Source of the DNA: Minisyncoccota bacterium
Lineage (GTDB): Bacteria > Patescibacteriota > Minisyncoccia > Minisyncoccales > UBA5738
Direction of reading: 5' to 3'
DNA: 5,446 bases
Assembly (NCBI GenBank): GCA_025453415.1
Contig: JALOQL010000074.1
Location: forward strand, 1 to 5,446
Shown here piece after piece: positions 1 through 5,253 of this stretch. The notes under the pieces were generated by a model. The model was not told where the DNA came from. It was given only the letters and a program-made list of their open reading frames with translations, and did no database searches. A program made the position numbers and the translations under genes. The first letter of the stretch is position 1. The number at the start of each line of letters is the position of its first letter.

Positions 1-891
1 CTCGCAAACCGCCCCCTTGAGACGGGCGATTTCTTCAACTGAGATAACCATCGGTGGAATATCGGGCTCGGGAAAATAACGGTAATCGTGCGCTTCCTCT
101 TTCTCGCGCTGGGAAAATGTAACCTGCTTGATATCGTCCCATCCCCGAGTCTCCTGGATAACCCGATCGCCGGATTCCAAAGCCTCGGCCTGGCGCTTCA
201 TCTCAAACGCCACCGCGCCTTCGACCGCCTTTAAAGAATTAAGGTTTTTCACCTCCACTTTCGTACCAAGCTTCCCAGCCTCCTTGGGCGACAGGCTGAT
301 GTTGACCTCAACGCGCATCTTGCCTTTTTCCATGTCCGCATCCGACGCGCCCAGATATCGCAATATCAGTTGAAGTTCCTTAACGAATTCCCGCGCCTGG
401 GCCGCGTTCTCAATATCAGGTTCGGTTACCAGCTCCATCAACGGCACGCCACCCCGGTTGAAATCAACCAATGAATGGTCGGCGCCCTCGGGGTGCATCA
501 GCTTTCCGGTATCCTCTTCCATATGGACGCGCGTGATACCGATGATCTTCTTGGCGCCGTCGGCGGTCACTTCGAGCGTCCCGCCAGAACATAACGGCAA
601 ATCGTATTGCGATATCTGGTACCCCTTGGGCAGGTCGGGATAAAAATAGTTTTTCCGGTCAAACTTCGAAAATGTCAGCACTTGCGCCCCCAACGCCAGA
701 CCAACCATCCGGACCTTTTTTATCGCCTCGGCATTGGCGACCGGCAAAGTTCCGGGATGTCCGAGGCAAACCGGGCAAACATTGACGTTGGCCGATTTTT
801 GCTCCGGGAAATTTTTGCAGGAACAAAACATTTTGGATTCCGTTTTGAGCTCGCAATGAATTTCCAATCCGATCGTGGGTGTGTATTCCAT
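1..891 (-). CDS. gatB: Aspartyl/glutamyl-tRNA(Asn/Gln) amidotransferase subunit B, N-terminal 297 residues (C-terminus outside window)
   Basis: GatB is the tRNA-binding kinase subunit of the cytoplasmic GatCAB complex, which activates misacylated Glu-tRNA(Gln) or Asp-tRNA(Asn) with ATP so that it can be amidated. The reading frame is open without interruption from the ATG at 891 to the left edge. Visible family hallmarks are GLEIHCELKT (residues 8-17), four putative zinc cysteines (C23, C25, C39, C42), the signature DRKNYFYPDLPKGYQISQ (78-95), VHMEEDTGKL (122-131), DFNRGGVPLMELVTEPD (143-159), and RYLGASDADMEKGKMRVEVN and EVKNLNSL further on. Family members are usually somewhat under 500 residues, so the helical and YqeY-like tail is missing here only because the window ends. 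The ATG gives the conserved N-terminus; it lies 10 nt after the deoC stop with no Shine-Dalgarno sequence, suggesting co-transcription. GatE is excluded because there is no AspRS-like insertion in the part seen. No unusual active-site substitutions are visible. Confidence 0.97.
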   Translation of the reverse strand, partial: MEYTPTIGLEIHCELKTESKMFCSCKNFPEQKSANVNVCPVCLGHPGTLPVANAEAIKKVRMVGLALGAQVLTFSKFDRKNYFYPDLPKGYQISQYDLPLCSGGTLEVTADGAKKIIGITRVHMEEDTGKLMHPEGADHSLVDFNRGGVPLMELVTEPDIENAAQAREFVKELQLILRYLGASDADMEKGKMRVEVNISLSPKEAGKLGTKVEVKNLNSLKAVEGAVAFEMKRQAEALESGDRVIQETRGWDDIKQVTFSQREKEEAHDYRYFPEPDIPPMVISVEEIARLKGAVCE

Positions 892-901
892 ATATTTTCT
901 G

Positions 902-1582
902 TTACTTGCCGGCCGCGATCTTCGGCCCGTTAGAGGTACCGATGATATCGGCGCCAGCGCGCATATAGGCCTTGGCTTCTTTGGCGTCTTTGATGTTGCC
1001 AGATGCCTTTATCAGCAGTCCCGGAGCATTTTTGCGCATTATCTCCAGGTGCCATGATTTCTCCTTCAGTTCCCGCTCCTCGAGCGGATCCTTGGCGGTC
1101 GCGGTTTTGACGCAGATGGCGCCCGCTTGCTTGACCAGGCGCGATGCGAGCGCGATCTCCTTATCCGTCAGATATCCCGAACCGATGATTACCTTGGTGG
1201 GCAGGATCTTGCAGATCGCCTCCAAATCCTTGTACACATCCTCCCAGCGGTCGTGCTTGATATCGGGCAGCGATGCCACCACATCCAGTTCGTCGGCACC
1301 GTTGGCTTTCGCGGTCAAACAGATCTGCATCCTTTCCTCGTGAGTACTGTCGCCGATGGGCGCATCCACCAGGCAGATGACCTTGGCCGGAAAATCTTTC
1401 AGTTCACCCTTGGCGGCCGCCACCCATTGGGGATTTACGCAGATCCCGCGGAACCCGAACTGCCGCACCTGGGCGCAGGTTTTCTTGATATCGAGCAGGC
1501 TGGCCTTTGCATCGATATTTGTCTGGTCGATATGCAGGGCGATGGGCAATTTCTTTACGCTTCCGGTTTTCTTGGTAGGCAT
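902..1582 (-). CDS. deoC: Deoxyribose-phosphate aldolase
   Basis: Cytoplasmic class I aldolase that reversibly splits 2-deoxy-D-ribose 5-phosphate into glyceraldehyde 3-phosphate and acetaldehyde, the last step of deoxynucleoside breakdown. The 226-residue product has the normal DeoC length for the short bacterial and archaeal type. The expected catalytic set is present: D100 in GADELDVV (E. coli Asp102), the Schiff-base lysine K159 in CVKTATA (E. coli Lys167), and K192 in LIKASGNI (E. coli Lys201). The N-terminal IDQTNI (18-23) matches the family IDHT-type motif, and GADIIGTS (210-217) forms the phosphate-binding end of the barrel. The start ATG lies 4 nt after the tmk stop and has only A/T-rich sequence before it, with no Shine-Dalgarno. 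The first 11 residues are basic and outside the barrel. Within this thymidylate cluster it may recycle deoxyribose carbon, or in reverse supply deoxyribose phosphate; that role is inferred. Confidence 0.96.
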   Translation of the reverse strand: MPTKKTGSVKKLPIALHIDQTNIDAKASLLDIKKTCAQVRQFGFRGICVNPQWVAAAKGELKDFPAKVICLVDAPIGDSTHEERMQICLTAKANGADELDVVASLPDIKHDRWEDVYKDLEAICKILPTKVIIGSGYLTDKEIALASRLVKQAGAICVKTATAKDPLEERELKEKSWHLEIMRKNAPGLLIKASGNIKDAKEAKAYMRAGADIIGTSNGPKIAAGK

Positions 1583-1586
1583 ATTT

Positions 1587-2210
1587 TTAGGCGGTAAAAA
1601 GATTTTGAACCGCTTTTTTTACATTTTCAAAAACAATTTGTTTTTCGGAGTTACCGTCGATTATCGCCAATGGCATTTCTTTCTCGAACAAACCGATCGC
1701 CGCCAGGTAATTTTTATGGACCTTCTCCAAAACTTCCGATCCTTCGAAAAGCTCTATCGATTTGCCGTTATCCGCGATGCGCTGGGCGCAAATCTTGGCA
1801 TCCGCATCGAGGAATATCGTCAGGTCCGGCACAATAAAACGGCTATTAACATGTCCCAACCAGTCCAAATCGCAATCCACGGCGCCATAAGCCAGCGACG
1901 ATAGGAAATAGCGGTCCGAGACCACGCTAATACCTTCTTTTAACCGCGGCACGATTTCTTTGGCCAAATGTTCGGCGCGGTCGGCCGCAAACATCAGCTG
2001 GAGGCATTCAGGAGTGCAAAACCATTCGCCCAAAAGACGCGACCTGACCAATCCTCCGACCATGAATTGCGACGGCTCGGCGGTCAGGCACATGGTAATG
2101 CCGTCATGGCCAAGAAAAAGGTTGGCTAGCATCGCCGCCTGCGTCGATTTCCCCGTGCCATCGATCCCCTCGATGGCAATGAATTTTCCCGAATACGGAT
2201 TCTTCAACAT
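1587..2210 (-). CDS. tmk: Thymidylate kinase (dTMP kinase)
   Basis: Phosphorylates dTMP to dTDP with ATP, in the cytoplasm, completing the thymidylate branch encoded here. From the ATG at 2210 the protein has 207 residues, normal for the family. Seen: P-loop GIDGTGKST (15-23), EPS in place of the usual EPxG or EPT (45-47), ADRAEH (76-81), the DRY motif SDRYFLSSLAY (98-108) and PDLTIFLD (128-135). The LID segment, roughly 144-156, reads RIADNGKSIELFE; the usual DRFE/DRIE is here ELFE, so the common LID arginine is replaced by leucine, while R144 and K150 could stand in. The reading frame continues upstream to a TTG at 2225, but those five codons (LNLFC) fall in the repeat-rich spacer and precede the conserved N-terminus by too much, so the ATG is preferred. 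No Shine-Dalgarno is seen. It is separated by 143 nt from the dUTPase-like gene upstream and by 4 nt from deoC downstream. Confidence 0.95.
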   Translation of the reverse strand: MLKNPYSGKFIAIEGIDGTGKSTQAAMLANLFLGHDGITMCLTAEPSQFMVGGLVRSRLLGEWFCTPECLQLMFAADRAEHLAKEIVPRLKEGISVVSDRYFLSSLAYGAVDCDLDWLGHVNSRFIVPDLTIFLDADAKICAQRIADNGKSIELFEGSEVLEKVHKNYLAAIGLFEKEMPLAIIDGNSEKQIVFENVKKAVQNLFTA

Positions 2211-2220
2211 GCAAAATAAA

Positions 2221-2352
2221 TTCAATGTCGAATGTCGAAATCCGAAACAATTAATTCAATAAATCCAAATTTCGCTCAAAATAAATTTAATTCTGTTTAC
2301 ATTTCTTGAATTTGATTCGATATTGTTTCGACATTCGAAATTCGATATTTGG
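2221..2352. repeat. AT-rich spacer with degenerate 7-bp tandem repeats arranged as an inverted repeat
   Basis: The spacer between the dUTPase-like gene and tmk holds heptamers in a fixed 7-bp register. The left side reads TTCAATG, TCGAATG, TCGAAAT, CCGAAAC from 2221 to 2248. The right side, read as reverse complement, gives TCGAATT, TCGAATG, TCGAAAC between 2345 and 2325. The arms pair: 2228-2237 with 2329-2338 (10 bp) and 2245-2251 with 2322-2328 (7 bp). The interruption is exactly one extra heptamer, AAATCCG at 2238-2244, on the left arm. An inner match of 6 of 7 joins 2266-2272 and 2308-2314. No T-run follows either arm in a way that would make a good intrinsic terminator. No gene is supported here. 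It could be a mobile or dispersed repeat, or a transcript-processing or stabilising structure between operon genes. Confidence 0.8.
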
Positions 2353-2353
2353 G

Positions 2354-2893
2354 TTATATTTGTTTTTCAACCTCCTTTGCCGCCACCCTCCCTCCCTGCC
2401 ATTGTCCCTTGTATAAATTCGCCTGCCCTTCGATGCGGTAAAACATCGCGTGCGCCACGCGCGCGCCCATCTCGATCGTTATCCGGCCCTGGCCGAGGTT
2501 AGCCAGCCCGAAAGTCAGTTCGCCGCAATATCCGGGACTGGCATTGCCCGTAAAAAGCATCAGCCCCGACCGAAATATCGTGGTCCGCGGCCGGAAAAGT
2601 ATCAGCAGGTCCTCGGGCGTATTCACCTTTTCGATAGTCTTTATCAGATAATATTTCCCCGGTTCAAAAACAAAACTCGTTGATTTTCCCTCTTCGAATT
2701 TTGCCACCGGCTCGATCTCGGGGGTCTTACGATTTTCTACCCCCAAGAAACCGTCACCCGCCAGCTCAAATACTTCGCCCAGGCGCAAGTCGAATCCGGC
2801 GCCTTCCGGCGATTGCAGCTCGCGCTCGCAAAGCCCCTCCACCAGCTTTTTCTCTTTCACCAGTTTGTGCATTTCGCTGATTCCCAGGATCAT
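2354..2893 (-). CDS. dUTPase-like protein of the dCTP deaminase/dUTPase superfamily (archaeal-type), divergent active site
   Basis: A 179-residue trimer-fold protein paralogous to the Dcd encoded upstream. Its expected role is dUTP to dUMP plus pyrophosphate, feeding ThyX. Seen: MIL start as in Dcd, GAGFDLRLG (31-39, like the dUTPase AGxDL motif), RPRTTIFRSGL (101-111, in place of GRSSLGRLGL), ASPGYCGELTFGLANLG (118-134), and a glycine-rich tail YKGQWQGGR (161-169), which resembles the archaeal dUTPase ending with YRGNYQG. The deaminase glutamate (E132 in the neighbouring Dcd) is G129 here, so cytosine deamination is unlikely. The motif-3 aspartate found in both families is S119, and the SS pair is T104-T105, so dUTPase activity is also not assured. 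The start ATG overlaps the ThyX stop (ATGA), indicating translational coupling; an upstream in-frame TAA rules out an earlier start. It could alternatively be a regulatory or non-catalytic paralogue. Confidence 0.82.
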   Translation of the reverse strand: MILGISEMHKLVKEKKLVEGLCERELQSPEGAGFDLRLGEVFELAGDGFLGVENRKTPEIEPVAKFEEGKSTSFVFEPGKYYLIKTIEKVNTPEDLLILFRPRTTIFRSGLMLFTGNASPGYCGELTFGLANLGQGRITIEMGARVAHAMFYRIEGQANLYKGQWQGGRVAAKEVEKQI

Positions 2894-4497
2894 ATTGGAT
2901 TAATGTTATTCATCACCTCCCTGAATTTCGTTTCCAAATCGTCGTGGATCTCTTTGTGGGCGGCGTCATCGTAATCCTTGACCAGGCTTTTGATCGCGCC
3001 GCAGCATTCGCTTTCCAGGCAAAAACCGGCACAATGGCATTTGGGCGCGATGTGCCATGCAAGCCAGTCCAGGCCTTTTTGCTGCAGCAGGTTTTTTATG
3101 CCCACCACTTCCTTCAAACTCAGGCGCCTCAATTCTTCCTCTACCGTCGAGCAGATACGCAACGGATAATACCCGGCGATCAGGTTGTAAAAATTGTAAT
3201 CCTGCACCACGCTCAATTTCAAACCGCGCGGAATGACAAAGATCGCGTCCTTTTCCTTGATGCCCATTTTGAGCAGTTTTTCATATGTCTCCAGCGACTC
3301 CAGCGCCCGCTGTAGATACTGGTAAAGGAATTCGTTGTCTTTGCAAATCGCGGGCGGCATCGAAAAAACCCGATCGATATCGTCGATCATCGCGTGCGCC
3401 AATTTGCGCTCCTTAATCGCCTCTTTGTATTTTTCGAAAAGACCGGCGGCTACTTTCGCGGAATGGTAAACCGAATCCACGACCATGGGCACGGTGCGGT
3501 GCCGTTTCTTGTCGCCCCAGACCCTCCAGGCAACCGCCGAATAAACCTTCACGCTGGCCGACATCATGTAGTCCCGAGCGATCTGCTGGCGTTCTGCCAG
3601 TAATTTCATCCAGACGCTTTTTATCTCATTCTTATTTTTTGCGGCTTGCTCGATATGGTCCCGCAAATCCCGGAGTCTTTTTTCCAGACCAGGTGTGGAA
3701 ATGAACTCACTGGCCAGGATTTTGAAGTTGTCGCTACCCCGGTCTTCAGCCGCGGCTTCGCGGGCAAAGTTAGTTTCCGCCGGGTCCTTGAAGATATTGG
3801 GATAAGGGTAGGTGTTGCGCGGCGCCGCCACCCGGGTCGAATAGAGCAGGTCGACGCCGTAATCCTTCAATTTTCTTTCGATAGCCTCAATCAGCAAGCC
3901 GATATCTTCGGGCATCCATTCCTTTTCCGCCTCGTATTCGCGCTTTAGAGTCACCAGAGATTCGATCGGCAGCTGGATGATGCCCGTGCCGTAAATGCCG
4001 TATTGCAGGACCTTGCTGGCCTCGTCCTTGCCCACGCCGTTGGCCAGAAGATGGTTCAAAACCTCGATATTCTTTTCCGAGGCGACGCGGTATATCTCGG
4101 CCGCTTCCTTCATCCGCTCGATCGCCGCCGGATAAACGATATCGGCATTGGTCGTGTCGGTCCGCCGGCCGGATGCCATGATCGCGGACGCGAACACCAT
4201 TCCGGTCACTCCCGAGTCGATGAATTTGGACGCTTCATAGGAAAACGACAATACCGGAGTGGTCGCCATCGACGCGTGGCCCTTAAGCGATGACTTACGC
4301 AAAACCAAGGCGATCTTTTTATTCAGGTCTTTGCCGCTTTCCTGGGTTTCTTTCAGGATCGCGTCGATCGATTTGCCGCTGTAAGTCAAAAGACCCGACA
4401 GCGCCACGATCTGCTGAGGCGTTAATTCGCCGGTCTCGTCCCGGCACCGCGGGGTTATCCCAAGAAATTTCACTTTGATATCTTTCGTTGACAACAT
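2890..4497 (-). CDS. thyX: Double-length flavin-dependent thymidylate synthase (two Thy1-type halves)
   Basis: ThyX makes dTMP from dUMP using methylene-tetrahydrofolate, FAD and NADPH. This 535-residue protein is about twice the usual single-domain length. The N-terminal half (about 8-230) carries LTYSGKS (37-43), GHAS (73-76) as in the GHxS region of ThyX, GRRTDTTNADIVY (110-122) where the signature should be, and GVGKDEASKVL (154-164). The C-terminal half (about 225-480) carries a perfect RHR-x7-S signature (R332-H333-R334 to S342), followed by VIPRG (421-425), N435/N438 and LRICSTVEEELRR (446-458), the counterpart of LRxxxxAQxEIR that binds dUMP. A cysteine cluster follows (C487, C489, C493, C498, C499). 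The first half has lost RHR and the serine, so it is probably structural or contributes only part of a composite site. The ATG at 4497 has no Shine-Dalgarno; the stop overlaps the next start. Catalytic competence is inferred from motifs. Confidence 0.88.
   Translation of the reverse strand: MLSTKDIKVKFLGITPRCRDETGELTPQQIVALSGLLTYSGKSIDAILKETQESGKDLNKKIALVLRKSSLKGHASMATTPVLSFSYEASKFIDSGVTGMVFASAIMASGRRTDTTNADIVYPAAIERMKEAAEIYRVASEKNIEVLNHLLANGVGKDEASKVLQYGIYGTGIIQLPIESLVTLKREYEAEKEWMPEDIGLLIEAIERKLKDYGVDLLYSTRVAAPRNTYPYPNIFKDPAETNFAREAAAEDRGSDNFKILASEFISTPGLEKRLRDLRDHIEQAAKNKNEIKSVWMKLLAERQQIARDYMMSASVKVYSAVAWRVWGDKKRHRTVPMVVDSVYHSAKVAAGLFEKYKEAIKERKLAHAMIDDIDRVFSMPPAICKDNEFLYQYLQRALESLETYEKLLKMGIKEKDAIFVIPRGLKLSVVQDYNFYNLIAGYYPLRICSTVEEELRRLSLKEVVGIKNLLQQKGLDWLAWHIAPKCHCAGFCLESECCGAIKSLVKDYDDAAHKEIHDDLETKFREVMNNINPI
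2912..2920 (-). promoter_or_regulatory. Strong anti-SD-complementary sequence inside the end of thyX, 18 nt before the dUTPase-like start
   Basis: The minus strand reads GGAGGTGAT, complementary to the 3' end of bacterial 16S rRNA over nine bases. It is the only Shine-Dalgarno-like sequence I noticed near a start in this cluster. It encodes part of the ThyX REVM tail and uses an AGG arginine codon just before it. The gap of 18 nt to the ATG at 2893 is longer than the usual 5-10 nt, so it may help hold terminating ribosomes for restart at the ATGA overlap, or may be coincidence. Confidence 0.4.
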
Positions 4498-4504
4498 TAT
4501 TTAA

Positions 4505-4579
4505 TAATCCCTAATCTTTAATCCCTAATCCTTAACGGAATTATTTCGTTAGGGATTAAGGATTAATAGTTAATGATTG
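4505..4579. repeat. Inverted array of 7-bp repeats (TAATCCC type) in the dcd-thyX spacer
   Basis: Most of the 84-nt gap between dcd and thyX is a regular heptamer array. Plus strand from 4505: TAATCCC, TAATCTT, TAATCCC, TAATCCT, then TAACGG. After a short centre it continues on the other side from 4552 as GGGATTA, AGGATTA, ATAGTTA, ATGATTG. The 12-bp unit TAATCCCTAATC is perfectly repeated at 4505-4516 and 4519-4530. The arms form a hairpin: 4526-4537 pairs with 4547-4558 (12 bp including one G-U type pair) around a 9-nt loop, and imperfect pairing extends further outward. No T-run follows the stem on either strand, so it is not a convincing intrinsic terminator. It ends only 7 nt upstream of the thyX ATG. 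Confidence 0.85.
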
Positions 4580-4581
4580 AT

Positions 4582-5151
4582 TTATTTTCCTTCTTCCGTG
4601 ATCTTTGATGCCGTGGCCACTGACTGGCCCGCGTATTTGTGGTCCTTCTGCTTGGTATATGGAATCCCCGACGGACTCGATAAAGTTTCAAAAGTCATGG
4701 CGCAAATACGCATCCCTGCGTACAGGATAATCGGGCGCGTGCCCAAATTGCCAAATTCCATCACCGCCTTGCCGGTCCAGCCGGGATCGAAGCGCGCCGC
4801 AGTGGAATGGACCACCAAGCCCAACCTTCCCAAGGATGACCTACCATCCAAGCGACCCATAATATCGGGTGTCAACGTGATCGTTTCCTTGGTGACCGCG
4901 ATCACGAACTCGCGCGGCTGGATGATGAACGGCGCGTCGTCGGCAACGATGACCTCCTGCATCAAATCGCCGTTGTAGGTGCTTTTAACATCGATAAATG
5001 AGTAATTCGACGGCCGGAACATCTTGAAATTATTGCCCAGGCGCAAGTCCAACGAACACGGCCCCAATTGCGCCCCAAAATCCGGTTCCGGGTCGATCTT
5101 GATCTTGCCTTCGGCCATGTACCGCCTGATATCGGTGTCGGATAATATCAT
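4582..5151 (-). CDS. dcd: dCTP deaminase
   Basis: Deaminates dCTP to dUTP with release of ammonia, the first step of the dTTP route encoded by this cluster. The 189-residue protein closely follows the E. coli-type Dcd layout: MILSDTDIRRYM at the N-terminus, CSLDLRLG (32-39), the signature GRSSLGRLGLVVHSTA (103-118), FDPGWTGKAVMEFGN (121-135), and a C-terminal lid with KYAGQ. Residues equivalent to E. coli Ser111, Arg115 and Glu138 are S105, R109 and E132, with a constant offset of six, so the enzyme should be active. The conserved MILSD fixes the start at the ATG at 5151. No Shine-Dalgarno is present; the ATG lies 3 nt after a long leader hairpin and roughly 70 nt downstream of a good promoter, making this the probable first gene of the operon. 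A bifunctional deaminase-dUTPase cannot be wholly excluded, but the tail is of the E. coli monofunctional style. Confidence 0.96.
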   Translation of the reverse strand: MILSDTDIRRYMAEGKIKIDPEPDFGAQLGPCSLDLRLGNNFKMFRPSNYSFIDVKSTYNGDLMQEVIVADDAPFIIQPREFVIAVTKETITLTPDIMGRLDGRSSLGRLGLVVHSTAARFDPGWTGKAVMEFGNLGTRPIILYAGMRICAMTFETLSSPSGIPYTKQKDHKYAGQSVATASKITEEGK

Positions 5152-5154
5152 GTA

Positions 5155-5206
5155 ATTTGCGAGGGTCTATCCCTCGGGTAATCGCGAGGGTTAGACCCAC
5201 GCAAAT
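5155..5206. repeat. Long palindromic hairpin in the dcd leader
   Basis: The arms are ATTTGCGAGGGTCTA (5155-5169) and TAGACCCACGCAAAT (5192-5206), complementary at 14 of 15 positions. A single T-T mismatch (5170/5191) leads to an inner stem CCCTCG (5171-5176) with CGAGGG (5185-5190) around an 8-nt loop. GCGAGGGT also occurs as a direct repeat at 5159 and 5184, and CGAGGG/CCCTCG at 5160-5176 can form a smaller alternative hairpin. In the dcd transcript it fills nearly all of the leader and ends 3 nt before the ATG. On the plus strand the stem is followed by C and six T residues (5208-5213), so it also resembles an intrinsic terminator for plus-strand or antisense transcription. Candidates are a translational control element, a terminator, or a REP-like dispersed palindrome. 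Confidence 0.85.
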
Positions 5207-5222
5207 CTTTTTTCAATCTTTG

Positions 5223-5251
5223 ATTATACCGCTTTCCCCCACCTCCGCCAA
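5223..5251 (-). promoter_or_regulatory. Sigma-70-type promoter for the dcd-thyX-tmk-deoC-gatB cluster
   Basis: The minus strand carries a perfect -10 box TATAAT (5228-5223) and a -35 box TTGGCG (5251-5246, four of six matches to TTGACA) separated by exactly 17 nt. Transcription would begin around 5215-5218, giving a leader of about 65 nt before the dcd ATG. It is the only convincing minus-strand promoter seen upstream of the six collinear genes, in keeping with a single operon. Confidence 0.72.
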
Positions 5252-5253
5252 CC

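Noticed and set aside
659..856. 65-codon minus-strand frame overlapping gatB in another phase
   Set aside because: GatB in the correct phase is continuous and carries all motifs here, so this is an out-of-phase shadow and not evidence of a frameshift.
607..933. 108-codon plus-strand frame across the gatB start
   Set aside because: Antisense to conserved GatB motifs, with no promoter or recognisable protein sequence.
1356..1904. 182-codon plus-strand frame antisense to deoC and tmk
   Set aside because: It spans two clearly conserved minus-strand genes and the product resembles no family; it is a shadow of their codon pattern.
2211..2225. TTG start extending tmk by five codons
   Set aside because: The extension lies in the heptamer-repeat spacer; the ATG at 2210 gives a normal-length Tmk with a proper N-terminus.
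3394..4478. Series of plus-strand frames opposite thyX (for example 3646-3948 and 4003-4293)
   Set aside because: All lie antisense to the continuous ThyX frame and show low-complexity, arginine- and histidine-rich products typical of shadows.
4505..4579. Intrinsic terminator between dcd and thyX
   Set aside because: The stem is AT-rich and no T-run follows on either strand; the genes on both sides belong to one pathway.
4505..4579. CRISPR array or telomere
   Set aside because: Repeats are 7 bp without spacers and inverted within a single operon; the similarity to telomeric TTAGGG is superficial.
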